Shown: positions 54,018 through 64,000, numbered from the stretch's first letter. The stretch: 64,000 nt of DNA from JAKANT01 sp035502095 (GCA_035502095.1 DATJUX010000007.1:9192-73191), one strand, 5' to 3'. Numbers and translations: made by a program. The notes: generated by a model from the letters alone, not told the origin.

Positions 54018-54817
54018 CAGCGCACGCCGAGCACGTCGTGCATGTCGTACAGACCCGCGCTGCGATCGGCGAGGAACCGCGCGGCTCGCAGGGCACCGAC
54101 CGCGTAGGTCATGCGGCTCGCCGACCGGTGCGTGATCTCGATGCGCTCCCCGGTGCCAGCGAAAAGCACGCTGTGGTCGCCGACGATGTCCCCGCCGCGG
54201 ATCGACGAAAATCCGATGCTGCCTTCCTTGCGCGCGCCGGTTTCGCCATGACGCGCGAACACCGCGACCTCGTCGAGCCTGCGACCCTGGGCCGCCGCGA
54301 TCACCTCGCCCATCTTGAGCGCCGTGCCCGAGGGCGCGTCGACCTTCTGGCGATGGTGTGCCTCGACGATTTCGATGTCGTAGCCGGTCGCGAGGATGCG
54401 AGCGGCGACTTCGAGCAGCTTGAAAGTCGCGTTGACGCCGATGCTCATGTTCGGCGCGAAGACGATCGGAATCGAGCCCGCGGCATCCTCGATCGCCTTG
54501 CGACCTTCGGCGTCGAATCCCGTGGTGCCGATGACCATCCGCACGCGGCGCTGCAGGCACGCCTGCACGTGGGCCAGGGTGGCAAGCGGCCGTGTGAAAT
54601 CGATCAGCACGTCGGCCGAAGCCAGTCGACTCAGGTCGGAACCGATCGTCACGCCCGTCTTCCTGCCGAGGAACTCGCCGCTGTCACGCCCGAGATCCGG
54701 GCTGTCGGCGCGATCGAGCGCGACCGCCAGCTGGAGATCGGAGGCGTCCTGCAGCACCTCGATCAACATGCGCCCCATTTTTCCGCTGCTGCCGGCGATG
54801 GCGACCCTGAGTGTCAT
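54017..54817 (-). CDS. dapB: 4-hydroxy-tetrahydrodipicolinate reductase
   Basis: This 266-residue enzyme reduces 4-hydroxy-tetrahydrodipicolinate in lysine and diaminopimelate synthesis. It has AIAGSSGKMGRML (nucleotide binding), the active-site EAHHRQKVDAPSGTA with catalytic His-His and Lys, and IGFSSIRGGDIVGDH. ATG 54817 begins the canonical MTLRVAIAG. A GTG at 54838 overlapping the bamE stop is an alternative and would fit the overlap habit of this cluster. Confidence 0.92.
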   Translation of the reverse strand: MTLRVAIAGSSGKMGRMLIEVLQDASDLQLAVALDRADSPDLGRDSGEFLGRKTGVTIGSDLSRLASADVLIDFTRPLATLAHVQACLQRRVRMVIGTTGFDAEGRKAIEDAAGSIPIVFAPNMSIGVNATFKLLEVAARILATGYDIEIVEAHHRQKVDAPSGTALKMGEVIAAAQGRRLDEVAVFARHGETGARKEGSIGFSSIRGGDIVGDHSVLFAGTGERIEITHRSASRMTYAVGALRAARFLADRSAGLYDMHDVLGVR

Positions 54818-54834
54818 CTTGCCCCGCGCGCCCG

Positions 54835-55302
54835 TCACGGCGTATCGAGTTGAGGGCTAGTGGGAATGGTGATCTGCGGCGGCGGCTCCTTCGGTGGCGC
54901 CTTCGGCACCGGCTTGGGATTGCGTCCCAGGATCAGGTTGTCGGCGTCGCCTTCGGTCGGCATCTCGTCCGAAGCGAAGGTCGCCAGGCGATCGTTCTTG
55001 AACAGGACCACGAGCCGCCGCAACTGCTTTTCGTCCCCGGTGCCGCGCTGCAGGTAGTAGACGTAGTCCCAGCGGTCCGTGTGGAAGATGCTGGTCAGGA
55101 GCGGCGTGCCGAGCAGGAAACGCACCTGATCGCGCGTCATCGACTCGCGCAACTGATCGACCATCTCCTTCGTGACGACGTTGCCCTGCTGCACGTCGGG
55201 ACGATATGGCTTCATGAACGGCGGTGCCCACGTGTACATCGATCTGCAGCCGCCGATCGTGATGCAGGCGACGGCGACGGCGAGGCGGAGAGTTCGAGTC
55301 AT
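54835..55302 (-). CDS. bamE: Outer-membrane assembly lipoprotein BamE
   Basis: This 155-residue lipoprotein has lipobox Cys19 (CITIGGC), then QQGNVVTKEMVDQLRESMTRDQVRFLLGTPLL and WDYVYYLQ, the BamE (SmpA/OmlA) core. It assists BamA in beta-barrel insertion. The Pro-rich C-terminal tail (VPKAPPKEPPPQ) is an extension. It is divergent from fur, the order found in many beta- and gammaproteobacteria, and heads the dapB-exbBD-btuF cluster. Confidence 0.92.
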   Translation of the reverse strand: MTRTLRLAVAVACITIGGCRSMYTWAPPFMKPYRPDVQQGNVVTKEMVDQLRESMTRDQVRFLLGTPLLTSIFHTDRWDYVYYLQRGTGDEKQLRRLVVLFKNDRLATFASDEMPTEGDADNLILGRNPKPVPKAPPKEPPPQITIPTSPQLDTP

Positions 55303-55378
55303 CGAGCGGGATGCGCGGGCGAGGCGGCAAAGCGGCGGCTATGATACCGGCCAGTTTCTGCTTTTCCGTCGCTTCACC

Positions 55379-55831
55379 ATGGTTCAACGCAGTGTCCCCA
55401 CGTCGGCCGATCTGAAAACGATCGGATTGAAGGCCACCTTGCCGCGCCTGAAGATCCTCGAGATCTTCCAGCGCAACTCCCAGGCGGGCGGCGCGCGCCA
55501 CATGAGCGCGGAAGATGTCTACAAGGCGCTGCTGGCCGAGCATCTCGATGTCGGTCTTGCGACGGTCTATCGCGTCCTGACGCAGTTCGAGCACGCGGGG
55601 CTGCTGTCACGCAGCAACTTCGAAGCCGGGCACTCGGTGTTCGAACTCAACGAGGGCGCGCATCACGACCACCTCGTCTGTCTCACCTGCGGCCGGGTCG
55701 AGGAGTTCGTCGACACCGAGATCGAGTCGCGGCAGCACAAGATCGCCGAGGCGCGCGGGTTCCAGCTGCAGGACCACGCGCTGGCCCTGTACGGGGTTTG
55801 CACCAAGCGCGACTGCCGCTATCGCAAGTAG
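55379..55831 (+). CDS. fur: Ferric uptake regulator Fur
   Basis: This 150-residue metalloregulator has the N-terminal winged HTH (ATLPRLKILEIFQ, VGLATVYRVLTQFEHAGL) and the metal-binding GAHHDHLVCLTCGRVEEF with a Cys-x-x-Cys pair, plus the later CTKRDC. With Fe(II) it represses iron uptake genes. ATG 55379 gives the usual N-terminus. No Fur box was searched for systematically in the window. Confidence 0.94.
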   Translation: MVQRSVPTSADLKTIGLKATLPRLKILEIFQRNSQAGGARHMSAEDVYKALLAEHLDVGLATVYRVLTQFEHAGLLSRSNFEAGHSVFELNEGAHHDHLVCLTCGRVEEFVDTEIESRQHKIAEARGFQLQDHALALYGVCTKRDCRYRK

Positions 55832-55877
55832 CGCGCGTCGGCACGCGACGTCCGCCTCCCGCCGCCTCGACTCCGGT

Positions 55878-57527
55878 TCAGGCAGCGAGCAGTTCGCGCG
55901 CGTGCTTGCGCGTCGTATCGGTGATCTCGATGCCACCCAGCATGCGCGCGAGTTCTTCGACCCGTTGCGTGCGTTCCAGGGTCACGATGCGTGTGACCGG
56001 CGGCCCCGCGGCGCCGACCACCTTGCTCACCAGGAGGTGCTGGTCTCCGCGCGCTGCAACCTGTGCCAGGTGAGTCACGCACAGCACCTGGCGCTGCTGG
56101 CCTAACTGCTTGAGCAGGCGGCCGACGGTCTCGGCGATGGCGCCGCCGATGCCGGCGTCGACCTCGTCGAAGATGAGCGTGGCAACCGGCGTAGCGCTCG
56201 CCGCGATCACCGAAATGGCGAGGCTGATGCGGGCAAGCTCGCCGCCGGAAGCAACCTTGACCAGCGGCCGCGGCGACGTGCCGGCGTGCCCGGCAACGAG
56301 GTACTCGACCCGTTCGTCGCCGCTCGCGGAAGGTTCGCCCGGATGCAGCGCGACGTCGAACCGCCCGCCGGGCATCGAAAGGTCCTGCATGGCACGCGTG
56401 ACTTCCGTGCTCATGTTGCGGGCCGCCGCGGTTCGCGCACGCGACAACACGCGCGCCGACTCCCGGTAGGCATCCTGGGCGCTCTCTTCCGCGCGGCGCA
56501 GCGCGCCGAGGTCGCGCGCGGCCGAGAGGGCGGCCAGCTTTTCCTCCGCTGCAGCGAGAACGGCGGGCAGTTCGCCGGGGGCGCAGCGGAATTTGCGTGC
56601 CGCGGCATGCAAAGCCGCGACGCGGGCTTCGACCTGCGCGAGCCGCGCCGCGTCGAGATCAGCCCGGTCGAGATAGCGGCGCAGTTCCGTCACCGCCTCG
56701 TCGACCTGGATGCGCGCGGTGGCGAGCAGTTCGAGCACCGGCCGCAGCCGCTCGTCGAACTGGACCAACGGATCGAGGCGGGCGGCGACGCTGTCGATCT
56801 GCGCCAGAGCCGCCGTGTCGGCCTCGGACAGCGCATCGATGGCAGCCTGCGCGGACTCGAGCAGCGCCGCGGCATGCGCCAGGCGCTTGTGGTCGGCCTC
56901 GACCACTTCCCACTCGCCGGCCTGCGGCGCGATCTCGCCGAGCTCCTCGACGATCCAGCGCAGCCGGTCCTGTTCGGCCGCTGCGCTTGCGGCCATCGCT
57001 TCGGCTTCTTCGCGCACGCGCCTGCGCGCGCGCCACAGTCCGAACGCCGCGGCGACCTCGGCAGCCGGCTCGGCCAGGCCGCCGTGCTCGTCGAGCAGGC
57101 GCTGCTGCGCGCTTGCCTTCAACAGCGACTGGTGCGCGTGCTGGCCATGGACATCGACCAGCAGTTCACCCAGGTCGCGCAACTGGGCAAGGGTGGCCGG
57201 GCTGCCGTTGATGAACGCGCGGCTGCGCCCGCCTGCGTCGATTGTCCGCCGCAGCAGCGCCACGCTTCCGCCGTGCTCCATCGCGTTGGCGGCGAGCCAG
57301 CTCGCGGCGATGTCGCCGAGGCGGAACTCGGCCGCCACCTCCGCGCGGGCGCTTCCTTCGCGCACCACGTCCGCATCGCCCCGTTCCCCCAGCGCGAGGA
57401 GCAGCGCATCGACCATGATCGACTTGCCGGCCCCGGTTTCGCCGGTGAGCACGGTGAAGCCGGGCGCGAAGTCGATGTCGAGGGCATCGACGATGACGAA
57501 GTTGCGGATGGAAAGCGAAAGCAGCAT
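55878..57527 (-). CDS. recN: DNA repair protein RecN
   Basis: This 549-residue SMC-like ATPase has Walker A TGETGAGKSIMVDAL (about 29-43), a long coiled-coil middle, the signature SGGELARISLAI and Walker B LIFDEVDAGIGG. RecN acts early in double-strand break repair. It follows nadK by 15 bases, the usual nadK-recN order. Confidence 0.95.
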   Translation of the reverse strand: MLLSLSIRNFVIVDALDIDFAPGFTVLTGETGAGKSIMVDALLLALGERGDADVVREGSARAEVAAEFRLGDIAASWLAANAMEHGGSVALLRRTIDAGGRSRAFINGSPATLAQLRDLGELLVDVHGQHAHQSLLKASAQQRLLDEHGGLAEPAAEVAAAFGLWRARRRVREEAEAMAASAAAEQDRLRWIVEELGEIAPQAGEWEVVEADHKRLAHAAALLESAQAAIDALSEADTAALAQIDSVAARLDPLVQFDERLRPVLELLATARIQVDEAVTELRRYLDRADLDAARLAQVEARVAALHAAARKFRCAPGELPAVLAAAEEKLAALSAARDLGALRRAEESAQDAYRESARVLSRARTAAARNMSTEVTRAMQDLSMPGGRFDVALHPGEPSASGDERVEYLVAGHAGTSPRPLVKVASGGELARISLAISVIAASATPVATLIFDEVDAGIGGAIAETVGRLLKQLGQQRQVLCVTHLAQVAARGDQHLLVSKVVGAAGPPVTRIVTLERTQRVEELARMLGGIEITDTTRKHARELLAA

Positions 57528-57542
57528 CGATACCGGGGCCGC

Positions 57543-58436
57543 TCAGCCGCGCACGTGCGGCTCGGAGGGCATGACGTTCCAGTGCAGCTTGCGGCGCAGG
57601 GTTTCGAAGTAGTTGTAGCCGATCGGATGCAGCAGCGCGATGTCGTCGGCGCTGCGCTCCGAGCGCACGATGTCGCCCGGGGCGAGCAGCGAGAAGGATT
57701 GCATGTCGAAGTGCGCGGCCGCTTCGCGCTCGTCGGTGATTTCGATCTCGATCACGACGCCGTCGGGCAACGCGATCGGGCGGTTGGAGAGCGTCTGCGG
57801 AGCCACCGGCACCAGCACCAGTCCGGCGAGCGACGGATGCAGGATCGGGCCGTCGGCCGACAGCGCATAAGCGGTGGAGCCGGTCGGCGTCGCGAGGATG
57901 AGGCCGTCGGCGCGCTGGTTGTAGATCGTGGTCCCGTCGACACGCACCGTGAACTCCACCATGCCGCCGGTGACGCCGCGCGAGACGACCACGTCGTTGA
58001 AGGCGCGCGCCTGGAAGATCGGGTTTCCGCCGCGCAGGATCTGCGCTTCCAGGAGCGAGCGCCGGTCGGTCTCGTAGCGACCGTCCAGCATTGCGCTCAG
58101 CACCTCCGGCATCTGGTCGAGCGCGATATCGGTCATGAAGCCGAGGCGGCCATGGTTGATGCCGATGAGCGGGATGCGGTGCGGCGACAACTCGCGCGCG
58201 ATGCCGAGCAGGGTGCCGTCGCCGCCAAGCACGACGGCGACATCGGCCTCGCGGCCGATCACATCGGTCGTGTAGCCGACATAGTCGCGCAGCCCGACCA
58301 GGTCGCGCGTCGCGGCGTCGAACATCGGCAGCATGCCCTTTTCGGTCACGATCCGGGCGATGGCCGCAAGCGGCTCGCGAATGCCCTCCTCGCGCGGCTT
58401 GCCGAAAATTGCGACGTGCTGGAAGGGCTTCCCCAT
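57543..58436 (-). CDS. nadK: NAD kinase
   Basis: This 297-residue enzyme phosphorylates NAD to NADP. It has the GGDGTLLG motif (about 71-78), INHGRLGFMTD, and DGLILATPTGSTAYALSADGP, all NadK landmarks. It is divergent from hrcA, with 77 bases between starts, and forms an operon with recN. Confidence 0.95.
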   Translation of the reverse strand: MGKPFQHVAIFGKPREEGIREPLAAIARIVTEKGMLPMFDAATRDLVGLRDYVGYTTDVIGREADVAVVLGGDGTLLGIARELSPHRIPLIGINHGRLGFMTDIALDQMPEVLSAMLDGRYETDRRSLLEAQILRGGNPIFQARAFNDVVVSRGVTGGMVEFTVRVDGTTIYNQRADGLILATPTGSTAYALSADGPILHPSLAGLVLVPVAPQTLSNRPIALPDGVVIEIEITDEREAAAHFDMQSFSLLAPGDIVRSERSADDIALLHPIGYNYFETLRRKLHWNVMPSEPHVRG

Positions 58437-58513
58437 GTAAGGAATCTAGCAAGAAAGCGCCGGCACCGGCCTCAAGCGGGACGCGGGGCACGACAGTCCA
58501 TAGAATGCGGGGG

Positions 58514-59530
58514 ATGTTGGACGCACGCGCCCGCCTGCTGCTTAAAACGCTGATCGAACGCTACATCGCCGACGGTCAGCCGGTCGGGTCGCGTTCGTTG
58601 TCGAAGATCTCCGGGCTGGATATCTCACCGGCGACGATCCGCAACGTCATGTCCGATCTCGAGGACATGGGGTTCGTCGCGAGTCCGCACACATCGGCCG
58701 GGCGGATTCCGACGCCGCGCGGCTATCGGCTGTTCGTCGACTCGCTGCTGACCGTGCAGCCGCTCGAAGTCCAGCAGACGCAGATCATCCAGGGCCAGTT
58801 ACAGGTTGCCGAGCCGCAGCGCGCGATCCAGGCCGCGGCGCACCTGCTGTCGAACCTTTCGCAGTTCGCGGGGGTCGTGCTGACGCCGCGGCGTGCCTCG
58901 ACGTTCCGCCAGGTCGAGTTCCTGCGCCTGTCCGACCGGCGCGTCCTGCTCATCATCGTCACCCCGGCAGGCGACGTACAGAACCGGATATTGGTGACGG
59001 AACGCTCCTACACGCAGCCACAGCTCGTCGAGGCTGCCAACGTGTTGAACCAGCACTTCGCGGGCCTCGACTTCGACGAAGTACGGCGCCGCCTGCACGG
59101 CGAGCTCGCCGAGCTGCACGCGGAGATCGCGCGCCTGATGGAGGCGGCCGTGCAGGCCGGTGCCGATGCGAGCCAGCAGGACGATCCGGTCGTCATCACC
59201 GGCGAGCGCAACCTGATCGGGGTGAACGAACTAGCGGCCGACATGGACAAGCTGCGTGCAATGTTCGACCTGTTCGAACACAAGCAGCGCCTGATGGACC
59301 TGCTCGCCGTTTCCATCCGCGCCCAGGGCGTGCAGATATACATCGGCGGCGAGTCGCAGCTCGTTCCGCTCGACGAGGTGAGCCTGGTCGTCGCACCCTA
59401 CGAAGTCGACGGCAAGGTGGTCGGCACGCTGGGCGTGATCGGCCCGACCCGGATGGCGTACGAGCGGGTGATCCCGATCGTCGATATCACTGCCCGGCTG
59501 CTGTCCAACGTGCTCAGCCAGCAGGGCTGA
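58514..59530 (+). CDS. hrcA: Heat-inducible transcription repressor HrcA
   Basis: This 338-residue repressor begins with a winged HTH (QPVGSRSLSKISGLDISPATIRNVMSDLEDMGF then SPHTSAGRIPTPRGYR) and has the GAF-like and dimerisation parts expected. HrcA binds CIRCE operators of groE or dnaK genes. No TTAGCACTC/GAGTGCTAA CIRCE element was seen in the window, so its targets are elsewhere. A possible -10 (TAGAAT) lies just upstream of the ATG. Confidence 0.94.
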   Translation: MLDARARLLLKTLIERYIADGQPVGSRSLSKISGLDISPATIRNVMSDLEDMGFVASPHTSAGRIPTPRGYRLFVDSLLTVQPLEVQQTQIIQGQLQVAEPQRAIQAAAHLLSNLSQFAGVVLTPRRASTFRQVEFLRLSDRRVLLIIVTPAGDVQNRILVTERSYTQPQLVEAANVLNQHFAGLDFDEVRRRLHGELAELHAEIARLMEAAVQAGADASQQDDPVVITGERNLIGVNELAADMDKLRAMFDLFEHKQRLMDLLAVSIRAQGVQIYIGGESQLVPLDEVSLVVAPYEVDGKVVGTLGVIGPTRMAYERVIPIVDITARLLSNVLSQQG

Positions 59531-59544
59531 CACCGAGCCGCGGT

Positions 59545-60477
59545 TTATTTGGTCGTCGCCGCGTCGAACTGCTCTTCGCTGTGCGCCGGGCCGGTGCTGA
59601 CTTTCCCCGTTCCGCGGGTGCCGCCAGCGGGCGTCTTGGCAGGCGGCGCGACCTGGATCGGCTCGGCGTAGAAGAACGTGCCGACCCGGACCCGCATGGC
59701 GCACTCCTGCGGCAAGCCGTGCGCTTCCTGCGCATGCCGGGTGCCCCCTTCGGCTTCCACGCGCGCAAGCGCGGCGGCACAGGCTTCGCGCGCGAGGTTT
59801 TGCAGCACCGACGTCGAGTGCACCGAAAGACCGTCGATCGCGATGGCCTGGTCGAAGAACGGCGGCGGATCGGCACGCCCTGCGGCGCGCAGGTTGGCCG
59901 CACCTGCGGAGATATGGTCGCCCGCGTTGGCGGCAAAAGTGCCGGCCAGCGCGGCAAACCGATCGCTCGAGCCGAGACCCTCGACACGCAGGCGCACATG
60001 CTCGTGTTCGACCACCGCGGCCTCGAGCCGCAGCAACTCGTCGAGCACGCTGCGCGCGTGGAAATCCTTCGACACCGACTGCACCAGGGACTCGAACGAG
60101 TTTTCATTGGGCGACCGGCTGCGCAGCGGCAGCGCGCGCGGGGCACCCTGCGCGTCGAGGTATTCGGGCGCCCGGGTCCAGCGGGCCGCAACGTCGGCCG
60201 CGAGCGAAAGTGCGCGGTTGCGCGACGGCGGTGGTCCATCCGAGGTCCGCATGACGCGCACGTCCTTGCGGTGCACGCCGGAGAGCAGGCTGAGAGCCGA
60301 ATCGGTGACCGGCGCGTCGGCCGCGCGGAGTTCGGCGAGTGCCGCGCGCAGGAACGTCGTCTTCAACGCGCGTACGAATTGCGGATACGTCACGCCGTTC
60401 GTGACCAGCACATGCGCGAGCGGCTGCATCAGACGCAGCGCTTCCCGCAGGGCGATCTCTGAGCGCGATTCGTCCAT
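59545..60477 (-). CDS. DUF6502 family protein
   Basis: This 310-residue soluble protein has an N-terminal winged-helix-like part (EALRLMQPLAHVLVTNGVTYPQFVRALKTTFL, then ALSLLSGVHRKDVRVM) and a C-terminal region with SKDFHARSVLDELLRLEAA. It resembles DUF6502 proteins of betaproteobacteria, probably DNA-binding but uncharacterised. ATG 60477 was chosen as a plain start before the conserved region. It converges on hrcA with a 14-base gap. The tail is low-complexity and Lys/Thr-rich. Confidence 0.7.
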   Translation of the reverse strand: MDESRSEIALREALRLMQPLAHVLVTNGVTYPQFVRALKTTFLRAALAELRAADAPVTDSALSLLSGVHRKDVRVMRTSDGPPPSRNRALSLAADVAARWTRAPEYLDAQGAPRALPLRSRSPNENSFESLVQSVSKDFHARSVLDELLRLEAAVVEHEHVRLRVEGLGSSDRFAALAGTFAANAGDHISAGAANLRAAGRADPPPFFDQAIAIDGLSVHSTSVLQNLAREACAAALARVEAEGGTRHAQEAHGLPQECAMRVRVGTFFYAEPIQVAPPAKTPAGGTRGTGKVSTGPAHSEEQFDAATTK

Positions 60478-60650
60478 CGATGCTGAGTGAGCATTGGCGA
60501 TACGCCGGAGCAACAAGTGTCGCATCAACCTGCGCACTTGGATCGTCAGAGAGCGCGTGTTAATCCGTAGGGCCGAGTGCAATCGGGCACGGACGCGCGC
60601 CGGGCGGCAGCAAACGACCTCGATAAGATGCGCACCGACCGTTCGTCGTC

Positions 60651-61763
60651 ATGCGATTCCTGCCCGAGCCCCCGATCGATCATGCACAACCGCCGCGCGC
60701 GGCCGTGCTGCTCATCAACCTCGGCACGCCCGCGGCGCCGACCGTCGCCGCGGTGCGCTCCTATTTGAAGCAGTTCCTGTCGGATCCACGCGTGGTGGAA
60801 ATTCCCGCGCCGATCTGGTGGCCGATCCTGCATGGCGTGATCCTCAACACACGCCCGCGACGCTCCGCCGCGAAGTACGCGTCGATCTGGACCGCGGCCG
60901 GGTCGCCGCTCAAGGTGAACTCGGAACAACAGGCGCTGCAGCTGCGCGGCTGGCTCGGTGATCGAGGCATGGACGTCGACGTCGCATTGGCGATGCGCTA
61001 CGGCGAACCGTCCATCGCAAGCGTGCTCGACCAGTTGCGCGCAAGGCGCGTCGATCGCCTGCTCGTCGTGCCGATGTACCCGCAGTATTCCGCGACCACG
61101 ACCGCGACTGCGTTCGACGCGGTGAACGCCGCCCTCGCACGCACGCGCAACGTTCCGGAGGTGCGCTGGGTCCGGCATTTCTGCGATCAGCGCGAGTACA
61201 TCGAAGCGCTGAAGGTGCGCGTCCTGGATCACTGGCGCAAGTTCGGCCGGGCCGACGACGAGGGCGGCAAGCTCGTGATGAGCTTCCACGGCGTGCCGCG
61301 GCGGACGCTCGACCGCGGCGATCCGTACCACTGTCAGTGCCAGAAGACGGGTCGCCTGCTCGCGGAGGCTCTCCGACTAGAGTCGGGCCAGTACGCGATC
61401 ACGTTCCAGTCGCGCTTCGGCAGGGCGGAGTGGCTGCGCCCGTATACGGCGTCGGTACTGCAGGAACTGGGCGCACGGAGTGCGCGTCGCGTCGACGTCG
61501 TGTGTCCGGGGTTCGTCGCCGACTGCCTGGAGACGCTGGAGGAGATCGCGATGGAGGGGAACGACGTATTTCGGCGCGCTGGCGGCGGAACCTTCCACTA
61601 CATCCCTGCCTTGAACGACAGTCCCGCGTTCATCGAGGCGCTGGTCCATCTTGTGCAAACGCACACCCATGGATGGTTGATCGATCGCACGGATGCGGAT
61701 CTGCACAAGCGCCTTGCGCAGGAGACGGCGAGCCGCGCGCAGAAGCTCGGCGCAGCGGGATGA
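60651..61763 (+). CDS. hemH: Ferrochelatase
   Basis: This 370-residue enzyme inserts Fe(II) into protoporphyrin IX. It has AVLLINLGTPAAP near the start, the catalytic-histidine motif MSFHGVPRRT (around residue 207) and YHCQCQKT, then TFQSRFGRAEWLRPYT and VCPGFVADCLETLEEI. It lies between DUF6502 and the grpE-dnaK unit on the same strand as the latter, which has its own heat-shock promoter. Confidence 0.95.
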   Translation: MRFLPEPPIDHAQPPRAAVLLINLGTPAAPTVAAVRSYLKQFLSDPRVVEIPAPIWWPILHGVILNTRPRRSAAKYASIWTAAGSPLKVNSEQQALQLRGWLGDRGMDVDVALAMRYGEPSIASVLDQLRARRVDRLLVVPMYPQYSATTTATAFDAVNAALARTRNVPEVRWVRHFCDQREYIEALKVRVLDHWRKFGRADDEGGKLVMSFHGVPRRTLDRGDPYHCQCQKTGRLLAEALRLESGQYAITFQSRFGRAEWLRPYTASVLQELGARSARRVDVVCPGFVADCLETLEEIAMEGNDVFRRAGGGTFHYIPALNDSPAFIEALVHLVQTHTHGWLIDRTDADLHKRLAQETASRAQKLGAAG

Positions 61764-61864
61764 GATTTCTGCTTCGGTCGACCTTGACGCGACGCCCATC
61801 TGGCCCGACGTGATGTGCTGTCGGGATTGGCAGTTTGCGGGCGCTTCGTCTGCGGGCGCTGCCA

Positions 61865-61890
61865 CTTGAAATCCGCGGCGTTGGCCCCAT
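61865..61890 (+). promoter_or_regulatory. Sigma-32 heat-shock promoter of grpE-dnaK
   Basis: CTTGAAA (61865-61871) and CCCCAT (61885-61890) are separated by 13 bases and match the RpoH consensus (CTTGAAA, 11-16 bases, CCCCATnT). Transcription would begin about 61897, 38 bases before the chosen grpE start, consistent with stress-induced grpE and dnaK. Confidence 0.88.
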
Positions 61891-61934
61891 GCTGGGCAAG
61901 TCTTTGAATGATTGAAACTTTCTGGGGGGCATCC

Positions 61935-62495
61935 ATGGAGGGACCGGAGCTGAACCCGGCCACCGATCCGGACGTGCGGGCGTCTGCGGCCGCCAACGAG
62001 CCGACCGCGCTCGGGAGCGCGACCACAGCGGACGTGCAGGGCGAGTTGCAGGCCGCGCTGGACGACGCGCGTGCCAAGGCGGCCCAGCACTACGACCTCT
62101 ACCTGCGCGCACGCGCCGAAACGGAAAACACGCGGCGCCGGGCGCAGGACGACATCGCCAAGGCGCACAAGTTTGCCGTCGAGTCGTTTGCCGAGGCACT
62201 GCTTCCGGTCGTGGACTCGCTCGAGAAGGCGCTCGACGCGGCCGCAGGGACGAGCACGTCGCTGCGCGAAGGAATCGAGATCACGCTGCGCCAGCTGCGC
62301 AGCGCGTTCGAGAAAAACCGCCTGAGCGAGATCAATCCGCTGGGCGAGAAATTCGATCCGCACCGCCATCAGGCGATTTCGATGGTGCCTGCGGAGGGCA
62401 TGCCGCCGAATCACGTGGCGGCCGTGCTGCAAAAGGGCTGGATGATCGCCGACCGTGTGCTGCGGCCGGCGCTCGTGACCGTGGCGCAGGGTTGA
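61935..62495 (+). CDS. grpE: Nucleotide exchange factor GrpE
   Basis: This 186-residue co-chaperone drives ADP release from DnaK. It has an N-terminal acidic disordered part, a long helix (DDARAKAAQHYDLYLRARAETENTRRRAQDD), and the C-terminal FDPHRHQAISMVP and GWMIADRVLRPALVTV of GrpE. ATG 61935 is chosen because GGGGGG lies 6-11 bases upstream; ATG 61908 in frame would leave only about 11 bases of transcript leader and no ribosome site. Confidence 0.93.
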   Translation: MEGPELNPATDPDVRASAAANEPTALGSATTADVQGELQAALDDARAKAAQHYDLYLRARAETENTRRRAQDDIAKAHKFAVESFAEALLPVVDSLEKALDAAAGTSTSLREGIEITLRQLRSAFEKNRLSEINPLGEKFDPHRHQAISMVPAEGMPPNHVAAVLQKGWMIADRVLRPALVTVAQG

Positions 62496-62583
62496 AGTAG
62501 CAGGAAGCACACACACTTCATGAGGGAGCGGCGGGCGCCGCGAGCAGGCTGGCCACACCCGACCGTCAAACGAGGGAAGACAA

Positions 62584-64000
<1,417 letters not shown>

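Noticed and set aside
58437..58513. CIRCE operator (HrcA binding site) near hrcA or grpE
   Set aside because: TTAGCACTC-N9-GAGTGCTAA was not found; heat control of grpE-dnaK is explained by the sigma-32 promoter.
56286..58553. A plus-strand open frame of about 755 codons opposite recN and nadK
   Set aside because: recN and nadK are unmistakable on the minus strand; the opposing frame has no family features.

Overview
The window is GC-rich DNA (roughly two-thirds G+C by eye) with dense, often overlapping genes. It most resembles a chromosome segment of a betaproteobacterium of Burkholderiales type. The basis is gene content and order: 6S RNA beside zapA, a divergent fur/bamE pair, hrcA and recN-nadK near grpE-dnaK, a Burkholderia-type ArgD, a small Trp-rich membrane protein of the TIGR04438 kind and a livKHMGF cassette. 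No phage, insertion sequence, CRISPR array, tRNA or rRNA was recognised. All assignments were made by reading the sequence and recalling families; no database search was run.

Region by region. (1) 1-7.2 kb: the end of a YqeB-type molybdenum-hydroxylase accessory protein and mobA, then an amidase, a membrane-embedded AraC regulator, a secreted alpha/beta hydrolase, a decayed SRPBCC gene, two small hypothetical proteins and a ceramidase-like membrane protein. (2) 7.2-22.4 kb is a catabolic region: D-aminoacylase, a second amidase, a flavin monooxygenase resembling half of salicylyl/anthraniloyl-CoA hydroxylases, two acyl-CoA dehydrogenases, an SDR, a repeat-bearing beta-lactamase-fold hydrolase, a frameshifted tandem TetR regulator, a zinc alcohol dehydrogenase, an EntE-like aryl-acid ligase and an alpha-methylacyl-CoA racemase. 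Together they suggest CoA-linked breakdown of an aromatic or branched acid. (3) 22.4-27.3 kb: a nucleotide-sugar-type SDR, a ferredoxin-flavin reductase, and an argD operon (argD, GNAT, PaiB-like, GNAT) whose cistrons overlap by 4 bases. Before argD lies what looks like an arginine attenuator: a nearly leaderless 26-codon ORF with four consecutive Arg codons, competing hairpins and an intrinsic terminator just upstream of argD.

(4) 27.3-34.1 kb: livFGMHK for branched-chain amino acid uptake, dadA and a small cytochrome c. (5) 34.2-45.3 kb: lgt, enoyl-CoA hydratase, malonyl-CoA synthetase, a GrpB-family protein, a Cys/Met-metabolism PLP enzyme, and a Crp/Fnr regulator divergent from a CHASE2-adenylate cyclase that is followed by a FecR-type protein; then a TSUP transporter and an EVE protein. 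(6) 45.3-46.1 kb: 6S RNA, zapA and a zapB-like gene.

(7) 46.1-55.3 kb is a vitamin B12 uptake region. A cobalamin riboswitch leads into btuB-btuC-btuD, followed by an orphan ParA-like ATPase and a DinB protein. On the opposite strand, bamE-dapB-exbB-exbD-btuF-DUF2721 forms a tightly overlapping cluster, so the outer-membrane receptor, inner-membrane transporter, binding protein and TonB motor subunits are all in one place. (8) 55.3-64 kb is housekeeping and stress: fur, recN, nadK, hrcA, a DUF6502 gene, hemH, and grpE-dnaK behind a near-consensus sigma-32 promoter; dnaK runs off the window end.
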